Source: Bos javanicus
Lineage: Eukaryota > Chordata > Mammalia > Artiodactyla > Bovidae
Reading direction: 5' to 3'
DNA length: 64,000 bases
NCBI RefSeq assembly: GCF_032452875.1
Contig: NC_083880.1
Location: 54,820,829-54,884,828, forward strand
Shown: piece by piece, positions 46,107 to 58,181 of the stretch
Layout: each line of letters begins with the position of its first letter
Position numbering within the stretch: position 1 is the stretch's first letter
Translations under genes and position numbers: made by a program
The notes under the pieces: generated by a model
What the model was told of the DNA's origin: nothing
Seen by the model: only the letters and a program-made list of their open reading frames with translations
Databases searched by the model: none

Positions 46107-46127
46107 AGATAAATCTCCCTTGTTTAT
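46107..46127. promoter_or_regulatory. Paired GATA and FOX-like motifs
   Basis: AGATAAA (46107) and TGTTTAT (46121) lie within 21 bp. GATA and FOXA factors co-bind endoderm enhancers. Motif evidence only. Confidence 0.25.
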
Positions 46128-46221
46128 TTTATGAATGAGAGGGGACATTAAATACTCAAACGAAGTACGTCTCTGCACTCTGGGGCCAAGAGACACTTAA
46201 CGCGCCGGCCCTCCCTGGGGC

Positions 46222-46553
46222 CCTTAGTCGTGTCTGACTGTTTGAGGCTCCATGGACTGCAGCACGCCAGGCTTTGCTGTCTTTCACTATCTCCTGGAGT
46301 TTGCTCAAACTTATGTCCATTGAATCGGTGATACTATCTAACCATCTCATCCTCTGTTGCCCCCTTCTCCTTCTACCCTCAATCTTTCCCAGCATCAGGG
46401 TCTTTTCCAATGAATTAGCTCCTCGCATCAGGTAGCCAAGTATTGAAGCTTCAGCTTCAGTCCTTCCAATGAATATTCAGGATTGATTTCCTTTAGGATT
46501 GATGGCTTTGATCTACTTTCAGTCCAAGGGATTCTCAAGTCTTCTCCAGAGGC
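46222..46553 (-). mobile_element. BovB LINE 3'-end fragment, antisense
   Basis: Contains CATGGACTGCAGCACGCCAG, GCTCAAACTTATGTCCATTG and CCTTCCAATGAATATTCAGG, the same order as the 3' ends of the other BovB copies here. It is about 330 bp of the 3' end only. Confidence 0.88.
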
Positions 46554-47367
46554 TGCTCTGAAACACCCCTAGCCCACTCCATTGCCCCCTCACCATCCCT
46601 CTACACACTCCCACCCCTGCCCTAACTGCAGGATCCCACCCCCTGGGCCTCAGCCCAGCTCCAGCTTCCTTGAGACTCAGCTACTCCACCAGTGCTCCCC
46701 AAGCCCCCCGACACATGGCTGCTCCCACAACAAGGTGGGGGGCTCCCAGCCTCTCGCCCTCTCCTGCCTCCCCCAGATCCCAGCTCTGAGACAGGCGTGC
46801 AGCAGGCATTCCATAAAGTCCAGTCTTGGGCGGGTGAGGATGGAGGGGGCCCAGGGCCCATGCCAGGCCTGCAGAGAGTGGGCTGGGAGCCCCTCCTCTC
46901 TCCAGACCCAGACCTACCTCACGCTCCTGTTCCCTCTGCCCCAACGGAGACACATGGAGAAGAACCCTGTCAGAATGACAATAGGCTCTAAAAATACCCA
47001 GAGGGCAGGCAGGATTTCCCAGGAACATCGTAAGTTCTGTCCAGCGGAAGTTATAAATACCAAATAATGCTAATTCGGAGTCATCAGTCATCCGGGGACA
47101 GCCTTGTCCTTTGTGACGGCAAGGGATGTTTTTCCAGATTAGTGATTTATTGCTCTTTACAGTTAAATCCAGCTACAGTCAAAAAGAGGAAAAATGGAAA
47201 AAACAGAGTTTCCCTGGAGCCACTGAGAGCCAGGGCAGTGCCTGGACCCCCTCCGTCCTGGACCCCCTCCGTCCTGGCCCCCGGCCTGTGAGCAGCCCCT
47301 GCCACTGCCTCTACCTGCCCCTCGTCAGCAGCCCTGACTCAGGTTCCCTCGGGGTCCCAGAGTTGTC

Positions 47368-47560
47368 CTTTGTTGCTGTTCAGTCGCTCAGCTGTGTCCC
47401 ACTCTGCGACCCCATGGACTGCAGCACACCAGGCTTCTCTGTCCTTCACCATCTCCCGGAGTGCACTCAAACTCGTTTTCATTGAGTGGGTGATGCCATC
47501 CAACCATTTCATCCCCTGTCGCCCCCTTCTCCTGACCTCAATCTTTCCCAGAGCCATCCT
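47368..47560 (-). mobile_element. BovB LINE 3'-end fragment, antisense
   Basis: Starts TTGCTGTTCAGTCGCTCAGC and runs through CCCATGGACTGCAGCACACC and GATGCCATCCAACCATTTCA to CAATCTTTCCCAGAG. Same family and orientation as the fragment at 46222, but a separate insertion or a broken piece. Confidence 0.85.
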
Positions 47561-49279
47561 TGATCTTCCCCAAAGCATGTCCTGGCCTGCCCCCTAAGTG
47601 AGGCTCTACTTCTGGCGGATTGCTCTGCCCCTCAGGCCACAGGTGACCTGAAACCTCCCTCCCCCAACCCCTGCCTTCCTGATCCTCCCTGGTGTCTGCC
47701 TCCCAAGCTCAGCCCTCCAGGTAAGAGCCCTGTGACTCCCCAGGGCCCAGCAAGCCCCACGCATATCCGCCCTCCAGCCTCTGCCCGCCTCCTTCTCGCA
47801 GACCCCTGCCGGAGCCCTCATCCCCCACCTCCCCACTCTCACACTCCTGGCCTGGGCTCTGGTCTGCCCCCTCCCTAGACTGTCCCCACTGGGGTCTTGT
47901 AGGCTCCTGGTGTGGCCATCCACCTGGGGCCCAGCACAAAACTGGGCACTGTCAGTCCCCCAGGGACACACCAGCAAGTGCCACAGCCTCTTCAGGGAAA
48001 TTCAGAGGCTTCTGGGCTCCTGGGGCACAGACCTGCCCTGGGCGGAAAGGTGGGGAACACAGGGACTGCAGGGCCCAGATCACACAGGCCCAGGCCTCCT
48101 CTGACATCAGGACAGGCACGGGTCAGTTAAGAAAAGCCAGGTGGTCAAGGAAGGGTGGCCCACGTCCTAGCGCCCTGGGCGGGGCAGCGGGGGTTAATGG
48201 CCCTAGAGACATCTGCCACAAGCGGGGTACATGGGGATCCCAGTGCAAAGGTCCCAGAGAAGAGAAAAACAGCCATAAACCAAAGGGCAGCATTCCAATG
48301 AACAGAGCGTTCAGGCAGCAGCTGGTGCCCAGTGGAGGAGACTTTGGGTGCTGGGACCTTCCCAGGCCACTGGGCTTAGGCAGGAGAGCGTCAGGTGGGG
48401 ACACTGGGCTGGGGGATGCGCACCCCTGTGGTGGCCAGGAAAGACATCAGGGCAGGATGATGACTGTGAGGGGATGAGCCCAGGGACAGGCATGGCTGTG
48501 CACACATCACTCCTGGAGTGGGCGTCCCAGACAAGCCCACTCGGGTTCAAGGGAAGCAGTAGAGACCCTTCTCATGGGAAGAGTCCCTGGGCCCGCCCCA
48601 AGGAAATGAATCCTGAGTTGCTGGTTCCTCTCTGGGTCACTCCAGGCAGCGGCCCAGGCACCAGCGATGGATGTAGGCTGAAGGGCTGACCCACCACTTC
48701 CCACGCGGGACTGGAGCGTGGGTGCAGAAGATGGAAGGGCAGGCACGATGGTGGGCCGCCCATCTCCCAATGGCTCAGAGCGGTGACCACGTCAGCTCAC
48801 AGCTGCCACCACTCCAGAGAATGGCCCTGGGCAGTGGGGGACCAGGAGATCCCTGGGGACAGATCCCCACCATGCAGGGGCAGCCATGGCTCCAGACAGA
48901 GGCAGGGGACTGATTCTGTGTATTTCCTGCTCCAGAGGGCCCTCATTCACCACCATCACCACCACCACCACCCCCTGGCGGGGAGAAGGCTGAAGCTGGT
49001 CTCCAGCTGAGACCACTTCCTGGCTGATACCACCTCCTTGCTTGGTGTCCCCAGCCCCACCCTGCATCCTACCACCTCTCCCTGAGAACCCTCCCAGGGA
49101 GTCACTGCACAGGGGTCTTGTCTCAGACTCTGCTTCCAAAGAACCTCATCTGTCAGGTCCCGGGGTTGGGACAAAGTCTGGGAACCAAGGCTGCACTCAA
49201 GACAGCTGTCCCAGCACTGTCTCCGCCTGACCAGGCCTCTAGCTCAGTTCTCTACCAGCTTCAAGCCAGGTGCAGAGAG
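47561..49279. other. Intergenic; no gene seen
   Basis: GC-rich with no recognisable gene. A short (CAC)n run at about 48950-48973 creates a false poly-His frame. Confidence 0.55.
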
Positions 49280-49680
49280 GAGAGCTGGCCCTGCCCCCGT
49301 CCTGGAGGAGGGGGAAAACTGGCCCTGCCCTCCTCCTGGAGGAGGGGGAGAGCTGGCCCTGCCCTCCTCCTGGAGGAGGGGGAGAGCTGGCCCTGCCCAC
49401 TCCTGGAGGTGTGGGAGAGCTGGCCCTGCCCTCCTCCTGGAGGAGGGGGAGAGCTGGCCCTGCCCTCCTCCTGGAGGTGTGGGAGAGCTGGCCCTGCCCT
49501 CCTCCTGGAGGAGGGGGAGAGCTGGCCCTGCCCACTCCTGGAGGAGGGGGAGAGCTGGCCCTGCCCTCCTCCTGGAGGAGGGGGAGAGCTGGCCCTGCCC
49601 ACTCCTGGAGGAGGGGGAGAGCTGGCCCTGCCCGCTCCTGGAGGTGTGGGAGAGCTAGCCCTGCCCCTCTCCTGGAGAAG
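49280..49680. repeat. Minisatellite, about 12 units of 33-34 bp
   Basis: Twelve units begin AGCTGGCCCTGCCC. The main variants have either TCCTCC or ACTCC before TGGAGG, followed by either AGGGGGAG or TGTGGGAG. Within the longer unit CCTCCTCC faces GGAGGAGG across a single T, forming an inverted repeat. Open frames cross the array on both strands, but they are repeat artefacts. Confidence 0.92.
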
Positions 49681-49689
49681 TAGGGGAGG

Positions 49690-52600
49690 GGAGGGAAGGG
49701 AACCAGGGCCCGTGGGTCCCCTCCATGACACTCAGTGAAGCAGAATCTTGAGGTGGCCTCGCTCCATCCCAAACCCCAGGCAGTCAGACTCCGTGGTTAG
49801 TTTCCTCCCTGAAGGGGAAGATTGAGACAGCATTTGAGGAGGACAGAAACCCCAAGCACAGCAACCTTCCACGTCCCCTCATCAATGATAGATGGGGTGG
49901 GTTTTCCATTTAGCCTCCTGGCGGACACCCCAGAAGGATCCAGCCACCTGGGTGGGGTGGAGGTGGTGCCAGCTCTGCTGCCAGGCAGAGGTGTCTGCTG
50001 ATGCCCCTGGGAAGGAAGGGACCTGATGGGGAGCCAGCGGCCAGGGGAGGGGAGACTCAGATTTTCCGATGACAGCAGGGTGGCCAGAGGCCCGGCTGAT
50101 GAGCGGACGGCCCCTTCATCCCCACTGGGTCTGCCTCTGCAAACAGTGGCCAGTCACAGCCACAGGACGTGGCCCGGGGCTTGCCCAGGGAGGTCCAGAC
50201 TAGGAGCCAGCGTCAGATGTGCCCCTCCTGAGGGGGTGGCAGCCTCCCAGGGTCTTAGCCAGCTCTGGGCTCCAGAAATGGGCCATAGGTCCCTCACGCA
50301 GTTCTTACACCCACATAGGACAGAACAAACTGAGTTGCAAAGAGGATGAGGATGAATGCTGCTCAGTGGGAGGGATGAACAGAGGGAGGTCCTCAGGGCC
50401 CCCAGGGAAGCACCTGCTCTGTCCCACGTAGTCACCAGGTCCTGCAGCCAAGGCCCAGCACATGCCTTACCAATGGGCCAGCAACTGGACAGTGGTCAGC
50501 ACAGGCCATCAGCGCTGGCCCCACATATCCTCCAAACATCCAGGGGCAAGACCTGGCTGCACAACCCCACCCCTGCACGTGCCATGGCATCAGGCAGGGG
50601 CAGGTGCAGGCTGGTCAGGAGTGAAGACCCCGGCCACACCCCATGGGTCCATCCCAGGCCTGCACCTGCTGACTGCGCGGACTTGGGCAAGTCACTTAAC
50701 CTCTCTGTGCCTCCAAGCAGCCCTGCTGGTTCCCGCAAACAGCAGAAGCCCCCTCCCCTCAGGCTGTGGAGGGGGGAGTCGACAGAGCACAGCAGGGGGC
50801 TGGCCACCTGGGGACGTCTCCTGGTTCCTCCACTTGGTACAAAACACCAAGCTGCCAAGTGAGGCATTCGTCTGAACCCACATCTCTGTGTTCCTGGGGC
50901 TGACGCATGGGCCACGTCCTGGGGGGATGAGGTGGCAGGGGGAGGGGACATGAGGACCTGTGAGTCCACGTGGCAGCCATATCACCCACACTGCTCGTTT
51001 TCCCTCCCGGCAGCCCCATTCCATATGCAAGGGCACAGAGGTCCAGGGCTCCTGGTGACATGGCCAAGGCCCCCAGTGAGAGCGTGCCTCTGCCTGTCCC
51101 CTGGGCTCCCCCACCTTACCATCCACCAGGCTCCAGGCAAAGTGGATTCACACAGTGGGCACCTTTGGGAGGCCTCTGGGCAGGATCAGCCTGCGGCAGA
51201 CTCTGGGGCACTGTGGATAGGGATAGGGGGCCCTGGGGAGGCCTGGCCCCTCCCAACAGCCCAGTGCCTCCACTTCAGTCAGACTCTCAGATCTGTAGGG
51301 CCAAAAGTCAGCCAGCAGAACTGTGATGACCGGTGCTGCCTGTAATGACCCACAGGGCCCCTCCCCACATCACAAGAGCAGCGGCTACCAGGAGACCAGA
51401 GAAAGGGCTGCTGACAACAGAACCATCTCTCTGAAACCCCTGAGCCTGGCTGAGTTCTGCCACCGTCCTGAGTAATCACGAATCTCAGGTGTGAGGGTCC
51501 ACTTGTCAGCCTCTGGACCCTGTGCTGGCCCCTCCCCTTCCCCTCCCCGCCCCTTAGTTCACGAGGATTAGCGGGAACCCAGGGGGAGGAGGTCCCAGGT
51601 ATTTAGCCATGCGCTCAGGAAGGCCTGGCTGCACTGGGTTGGGATGGCCTGAGGATTCTGGGGTCAGAGGGAGGCAGTGAGGGTGAGACCTAGCCAGGCT
51701 GGAGAGGACACATGGTCTGTGCCCGAGGGGACAGGACCTGGGAAGCCCCCGGGCAGAGAGGTCAGCCTGGATCATCACCGGTGGAGATGTTTCCTCAGTT
51801 ACCCATCCAGCCAGACGTGTTTACAAGTGGCCGTCATGTAGGTGTTAGTGTCCCGGGCAGTGAAGCAAAGGACCATAAACTGGCATAAACTGGGCGGGGC
51901 GGGGGGGGGGGGGTCTGATGGCAACAGGAACCCACTTTCTCACAGCCTGCAGGCGACAAGTCTGAAATCGGGGGGTCAGCAGGCTGCGCCCCCTCCGGAG
52001 GCTCCAGGGGAGGATCCTTCCAGCCCGTCCCTGCTCCCGGCGCTGCAGGCAGCCCCTGCGTCCCTGGGCTTGTGGCCGTATCACTCCATTCTCCGCCTCT
52101 GTCAGCACGCAGCTTCTCCCCGTGTCTTCCGTGGACGTCCTCTTTTAAGGACACCGGTCATTGGGTCAGGGCCACCTTGTGACCTCATCTTCACTGGATC
52201 ACTCCTGCAAAGACCCTATTTGCAAAGGAGGCCACACACACCTCCTGTGTGTGTCAGAGTTCACCCTCAACAGCTGCCAGGCTCTGGGGAGGCGGCCTGG
52301 GGGAGGCCGGGTCCCTCATCTCCTGGAGCGGATACTCCAGTGGGAGCAAGATAGACAGTGTGGGGAGGAAGCAGGCACAAAGGCCCTGAGGCAGGCACCC
52401 GGCTCGGGGAGAAAAAGGAAAGGAGGACAGGGGTTGGCCAATCATGGGCTCCAGCTTCTCCTGCGAATGAGGTGGGGGCTGCACGGTCGGGGGGAGGCAA
52501 GGGCCTCAAACATCCATTATGGGGGCCTCTGCAGCCATGCTGGGCAGAAGCGTGAGCTGTGCTCAGAGCAGATCAGGTGGCCTTCAAACCGCACTCAAGG

Positions 52601-53871
52601 ACCACCGAAACCAGGACAAAGAAGGATCTAAATGCCAAGCATGGGAGGGCTGAGCAGTGTACCACACAACCTGGGGGAGCAAATGAGATACCCAACCTGT
52701 GACCCCAGATCCACAAGTCCCTAGGCCTTGGGGAGAGGGGTCCCCAAAGCTGAGAACCAATCAGGGCAGTGGCCTCCTTCCCTCTCTTGTGTGTTCAGCC
52801 AGCCTGGGCTCCGAGGGCCCCGGGGGGTGAGAGGCATCCATCACATCTTCCCAGGGCTCACATGAAAGCAGGTGGAATACCCGGCTCTGTCATGCTGCCC
52901 TGTAAAGATAGGGCCTCAGTGATTCCAGGGGACCCCAGGCACCTGCTCCCACATATCCCGCATGGTCCCCTCAGACTCCTGGGTGCTGAGCCCCAGGATG
53001 GGGCTGCCTCTGAGAGGGCCTTGCTCTGGCCAGGCACCCTCTCCAGTTCCCAGCTGCATCGCGGTACCAGTGATGAAGGAGGTCCAGGTGCCCCCTAGGA
53101 AGACCCAGAGCAGGGTGTCCTGATGCCTGGGGCCCCTCACGAACTCAGCACATCTCGGGAGCAGCGCTGGGCCTCCACCGGCCAGCTCCCTGGCGCCAGC
53201 CGTGGGCCCCGAGGCCAGGAAGCTGGCGAGGCGCCCGGCAGCTTGCTGTTGCTCACTGACCAGCACACTCCACCCCGATGGCCCTCCCTGGACAGGCGCA
53301 GACGGCAGCGGTGAATCCTAATGAGCATCTGGAAGCCAGGAACCCGAGGGGCCTGCCCGGTGGGAAGGGGCCCCGAAGCCGCGACTGCCGAGATCCGAGC
53401 TCGCTCAGAAGGCCCCGCCTTCGGAAGGACCAGGACGGGTTACTCTGTGTCCTCTTCTCCTCTGAAGAGGAGGTCGTCCCTCCCGCCTTTGATCTTCCAT
53501 AAAGCTCTGCGGCTTCTGCTTCGTGTCGGCCGTGACATTGACAATTGTTTATTAGTTCTAAAATAGCTGAAATTCATGTCAAACATTCCACATGTTAGAA
53601 AAATGTTTATGAAGTGTTATCACGGTTTATGTAACTGTGCGTGTTTGGGAAAGCAACATAGGATGTGGGGACCACACAGGCCTCAGCCCCAGGCCGGGCC
53701 TGCCTGGGTGAGGGAGGGTCCCAGGAGCATCCCACCCTGCTCTGGGGGCTCCCACTGCCTCTCAAGGTCAGGGAAGTTTCCGTCTGTCCCCCTGGCCACC
53801 CACCAGCCTCGGGTTCAAGGGAGGGAGGAGTCTTACCATCCCCACCTCTAGGGGTTTATTAAAGGAAGCCT
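49690..53871. other. Intergenic; no gene seen
   Basis: GC-rich with no recognisable gene. Includes a MIR-like fragment (GGGCAAGTCACTTAACCTCT near 50686), a poly-G run (about 51900-51914) and an AT-rich block at 53525-53650 (see findings). Confidence 0.55.
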
Positions 53872-54180
53872 AATATGACTATATATATATTTGGAGAAGG
53901 CAATGGCATCCCACTCCAGCACTCTTGCCTGGAAAATCCCATGGACAGAGGAGCCTGGTGGGCTGCAGTCCATGGGGTCGCTAAGAGTCGTACACGACTG
54001 AGCGACTTCACTTTCACTTTTCACTTTCATGCATTGGAGAAGGAAATAGCAGAAGGAAATTCTCCAGTGTTCTTGCCTGGAGAATCTCAGTGACGGAGGA
54101 GCCTGGTAGGAGGCTGTCTATGGGGTCGCACAGAGTCGGACACGACTGTAGTGACTTAGCAGTTAGCAATATGACTATAT
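53872..54180 (+). mobile_element. Bov-A2 SINE (dimer) with perfect 13-bp target-site duplication
   Basis: Two Bov-A monomers in tandem (about 53893-54030 and 54033-54167), each with TTCTTGCCTGGA or CTCTTGCCTGGA, GAGGAGCCTGGT and a GACACGACTG-like end. AATATGACTATAT at 53872-53884 is repeated exactly at 54168-54180. The perfect duplication suggests this is the youngest insertion in the window. Confidence 0.95.
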
Positions 54181-54489
54181 TACTATTACTGAAGCTTCGA
54201 GGGGTCTCTCCCATTGGGCTGGCCCCCGGTCTGTCTAGGGGTGAGAACACTCTCCCGCTTGTCTCCCCAGATTTTGAAGTGTCCACTTATCAGTCACTGG
54301 ATGGACCTTTCTCTGGAGGCCTTTGCAGTCCTGTACCAGGACAGGGGTGGCGACACAGGCCACATGGTTTGGGACTAGGAGTCTGGGCTTAGTCGCAGGT
54401 GAACTCCGAGTCTCTGACTACTCCGCATGGGACCCTGGACTGCTCACTTCACCTCTCTGAGCTTCAGTTGTCCTAGCTTCAAAGCAGAA

Positions 54490-55433
54490 TCAATACCCCC
54501 TGAGAATGGCTAAAATTTAAAGTACTGACAGCTCTGTGTTGGAAGACTGGAGCAGCTGGACTCTCATACCTGCTGGCCAGAATGCAGATGGAGCAACTGC
54601 TGCAAAAAGCAGTGTGGCTGCCTCCTACAGTCAAGTAGATGCCATGTGAAGCATCATCCATCTACTCCTGCGTATTTGCCCATGGAAAGGAAAACCAGCG
54701 TTCACACAAAAGGGGCACACAAACAGCAGCTCCACTCAAAAAAGTGCATCAGCAGGAGAGCAGATAAACTAGTGTAGTCTACCGACTTGAGGGAACTCTG
54801 TCAGCAAGCAGAATGACCACCGCAAAGGGACCCGGTGGGTGCCCCTCACACATGTGACTTTGACCAGCAGAGGTTGCCCGCTGTGTGACTGTGCTCACCT
54901 CTGGTGCCGAATGTGGGCTAGAGACTGGGAAAGACAGACGACAGCAATGCGGATACACATGTACCAGCAGTCACGGCAGCGCTGCTCACAGTAGCCACAG
55001 GAGGGAGCAGCCTGTGTCCCTCACAGGATGATGGATCAACAAGATATGGCCCATCCACACAATGGACCTCAGTCGGTCATGAAAGAGAACAAAGAACCAC
55101 ACCGGCTCCCTCACGGATGAGTCTCAGTAACACGATGCTGCGTGAATGCAGCCAGACATGGGCTACCACGTATCGTAGGACCCCGTTTACACAGAACGTC
55201 CATTGAGACAGACAGCGGGTCAGTGGTCACCAGGAGCTGGGGAAAGAGAGCAGGGGGTGAAGGCTTGATGGATACAGGGTCTTCTTTCTGGGAAATAGAA
55301 GTGTTTTAGAACTAGACAGAGGTGATGGTCACACAGCATTGTTAAGGTACTAAATGCTCCCAAATTGTTTGCTTTAAAATGGCTAATTTGAGATAGTGGG
55401 AATTACACTTTAATTTAAAAAATTAAAATAAAG
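54490..55433 (+). mobile_element. Old L1 (L1M-like) 3' end
   Basis: Follows L1 3'-end order: GAGAATGGCTAAAATT, then GTGTTGGAAGACTGG, TGGCCAGAATGCAG, ATGATGGATCAACAAGATAT, ACACAATGGACCTCAG, GGTCACCAGGAGCTGGGG and a terminal A-rich tail. Highly decayed, with no intact frame. A MIR-like scrap may precede it (54430-54480). Confidence 0.75.
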
Positions 55434-56917
55434 CCTGATCAAGGCTTTGGAAGGGTCTAACCCTGGGTGTGCAGTGTTCTGGGTACACACAGGCGGCAGA
55501 GCTCAAATACCCTGATGACCGGCAAACCCCGGGGAGAGCAGCAGGGACGGAAGCACCACTGGACGAGAGAATCGATTCACCTGGCAGCCTGTCCTCGCGA
55601 GCTCTCAGCGCCCGGGGGAATGACAGCCCACTCGAGGGTATGGGACAGCCACCCCGACTTCCACCATTATAGTCCCTTCAGACCCCCTAATCTGCTCATT
55701 TGTAGAGGGTCATTCAAGCTCTTCAATCCATAAAATAAAGGCTTAAATTCTGACCCCAGAGCATTTGCCCTCTGATGATGGGGAGCCAGAAAAATCCCCT
55801 TTCTGGGAAGAACTGGGGTGAAAGGAAGTCCTCAGTACATTCCAGCCACTCCCAGAGCCAGGGGACCAGGCTGATGGGAGGCCCAATTGCTGCTCCCAGG
55901 CTTCAGCCCTGTACATGCGGTGGCCCCCCTCCAAGGCCTGGCCTGAGAATATTTGGACAACCCCAGCACCCCTCATCCTATCATGTACCCCCCAAACCTC
56001 CCAAGGAGGAGGCCCCTAGAGGGTCCACAGCCCACAGGAGGCTACTGGAGACTGGCGACGTCCATCACAGGCCCCTCACCCCCAGGATGCTGAGACCAGC
56101 AGGGACAGAGTTTGTGAGCTCCGTTCCCACGTCCTCATCATTTAACTTTTTTTTTAAGGCCCTAACGTTCTAACTTTTAATATTTTCAGCTCTCATTTCT
56201 CGTAAAACAACAATATCAGTATTTCTGTAAAGACACACGGCCCATTAATGTATCTTTATGATGTGTGTGGGATCCGTGGCACATGGGCCATGGCTTTCTG
56301 ACATCACACTCTGGGCCGCGAGGCACCATTACAACATCCTGGTCCACAGGGCCCCGCCCCCCCCCCCCGCCCCCTACACTCCCTCTCCCCCTGAGCACTG
56401 CAGGAAGATGCAGTTTTATTATCTGTGAGGTGCCAGTGGACAGCCCAGCTCAGGGCTGGGGTCACTCTCATCACAGACACCTCCTCACCCCTGCCTCCTC
56501 TCCTAAAACCCCAGATCAAGCCACCCTGACTGGGTGTGACTTCCAGTCTCCACTACGTGTGCCCATAAATTTCTGCAGCTCCAGGAAGCCAGGGCCACTC
56601 TGCTCAGACATGCAGTGCCCGAGAGCACAGCCACTGTGGTCCGGGCTGTTTATATCTGGGGACAAGGAAGAAGAAAAACAAGTTTTAAGCTTCCTGGAGT
56701 CAGGCAAAGAGGCCAAGAACTGCTGGCCGGGCTCCGGGCGGCCATCACAGCCCTAGTGACCAGGATGCCATGTTCAGGGGTGAAACCACCTTCACTGACA
56801 GCCCTGCTCCCTAAGCCTATGTGTCATCTGGCTGCAAGGCTGAGGGGTCAGTGCCCTCCTCAGCCGCTGACCTCCAAAATGGCAACTAACAAAGAACTCT
56901 CAAGACTGCACGTTTGA
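55434..56917. other. Intergenic; no gene seen
   Basis: No recognisable gene. Holds a poly-C run (about 56356-56369) and an AT-rich patch (about 56140-56265). Confidence 0.55.
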
Positions 56918-57173
56918 GAGGACTTGTCTAGTGCCAGTGGTTAAGAATCTGGCTTGCAACGAAGGGGAACACAGGTTTGATCTCCGGTCTGGGGACTAAG
57001 ATCTCAGATGCCTCCGGGCAACTGAGCCTGAGTGTCGCAGCTGCTGAGCCCACGCACCACAACTACAGGAAGACCGAGCACTGCAACAGAAAGATCCCAC
57101 ATGCCGCAGCTAAGACCCAACACAGCCATAAATACATGCATACATTTTGTTTTTAAAAAAGAGTGCACATTTG
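56908..57173 (+). mobile_element. CHR-type SINE with target-site duplication
   Basis: Body about 56918-57163, with GTGGTTAAGAATCTGGCTTG, ACAGGTTTGATCTCCGGTC, ACCACAACTACAGG and a CCATAAATACATGC tail. The 10-bp flanks 56908-56917 and 57164-57173 match at nine positions. Confidence 0.88.
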
Positions 57174-57374
57174 CAAGGACTCAGCAGGCCCGGGACCGCC
57201 TGGGCCTCCCACATGGGCATTCTCTCATCAAATCCACCAGGAGACAGATACCTCAGACACCCCCATTGTCCCCAAAATGAAGCTGAGTTAGGTGACAATC
57301 CAAGGCACACCAGGTTTAGCAGCAAGCCCCTCTGCGCTCCTCAGAGCCCCTACCCCAAGGCCAGCAAAGGCTGT

Positions 57375-58181
57375 TTCAGAAGGGTGTGGAAGAGTCAGTG
57401 AAATCCCAACCAAGATCCTAGCAAGTTGTTTTGTGGATACCAACAAACGGATCCTAAAGTTCACGTGGAGAGGAGGCAAAAGACCCAGAATGACCCACAC
57501 AACGTTGAAGGAGAAGGGACTTCCCTGGTGGTCCAGTTGTTAAAACCAGCACTCCCAACACAGGGGCTGGGGTTGGATACCTGGTCAGGGACCTAAGACC
57601 CCACATGCTGCCACTAAGATTTGCACGCTGCTTTGACAAGGGATGGTCCTGTGAGCTGCAGCGAGACCTGACACAACCAAATAAATAAATAAATATTTAA
57701 AATGCTTGAAAGAGAACAAAGCTGGAGGGGTGATTACCCAGCTTCAGGGCTTATTAAAATGCTACAGTAGTGAAGACAGAGTGGTTCGGGGAAAGAACAG
57801 ACAAACAGATCAATGGAACAAAACGGAGAGCCCAGAAACAGACCCCCATAAACACACTCAACTGATCTTGGACAAAGGAGCAAAGCAGCACAACAGAGCA
57901 AAGACAGTCTCTTCAACAAACGGTGCTGGAACCACTGGACACAAAGACGAATCTAGACGCAGACCTTACACCCATCACAGGAATGAACTCAAATGCATCA
58001 CAGACCTAAAATGTAAAGTGCAACTAGGAAACTCCTAGAAGATAACACAGAAAAAAACCTAGGTGATGTGGGCACGGTGATGCCTTTTCAGATACAACAC
58101 CAAAGGCACAGTCCATAAAAGGGAAAAGTGACAGGCTGAACTTCATCCAAACTGAAAGCATCTGTTCTACAAAAGACAATA
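57375..58181 (+). mobile_element. Old L1 ORF2/3' fragment interrupted by a SINE
   Basis: GTGAAATCCCAACCAAGATC and CCTAAAGTTCACGTGGAGAG (before 57515), then AGCTTCAGGGCTTATTAAAA, CTACAGTAGTGAAGACAG and TCAACAAACGGTGCTGGAAC (after 57716), follow L1 ORF2 3' order on the plus strand. Stops and shifts are many. The CHR element at 57516-57705 splits it. Confidence 0.82.
57505..57716 (+). mobile_element. CHR-type SINE nested in L1, with target-site duplication
   Basis: Body about 57516-57705, starting GGGACTTCCCTGGTGGTCC and ending in AAATAAATAAATAAAT. The L1 sequence TTGAAGGAGAA (57505-57515) is repeated as TTGAAAGAGAA (57706-57716), showing insertion into L1. Confidence 0.9.

Larger units (their letters stand above)
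39690..46221. other. Downstream intergenic region; no gene seen
   Basis: No recognisable gene after the GATA5 poly(A) signal. Contains an AT-rich block with a poly-T run (40050-40340), FOX and GATA motifs (41335-41394, 42230, 42713) and L2-like 3' fragments (43285-44095). Open frames such as 40619-41194 (minus) and 41779-42279 (plus) show no known domain. Confidence 0.55.

Noticed and set aside
48946..48973. Poly-histidine stretch
   Set aside because: Encoded by a short CAC repeat within a chance frame.
49118..49772. Repeat-rich proteins of about 206 (plus) and 177 (minus) residues
   Set aside because: Both are translations of the minisatellite. Unit length is mostly 34 bp, so the frame shifts from unit to unit.
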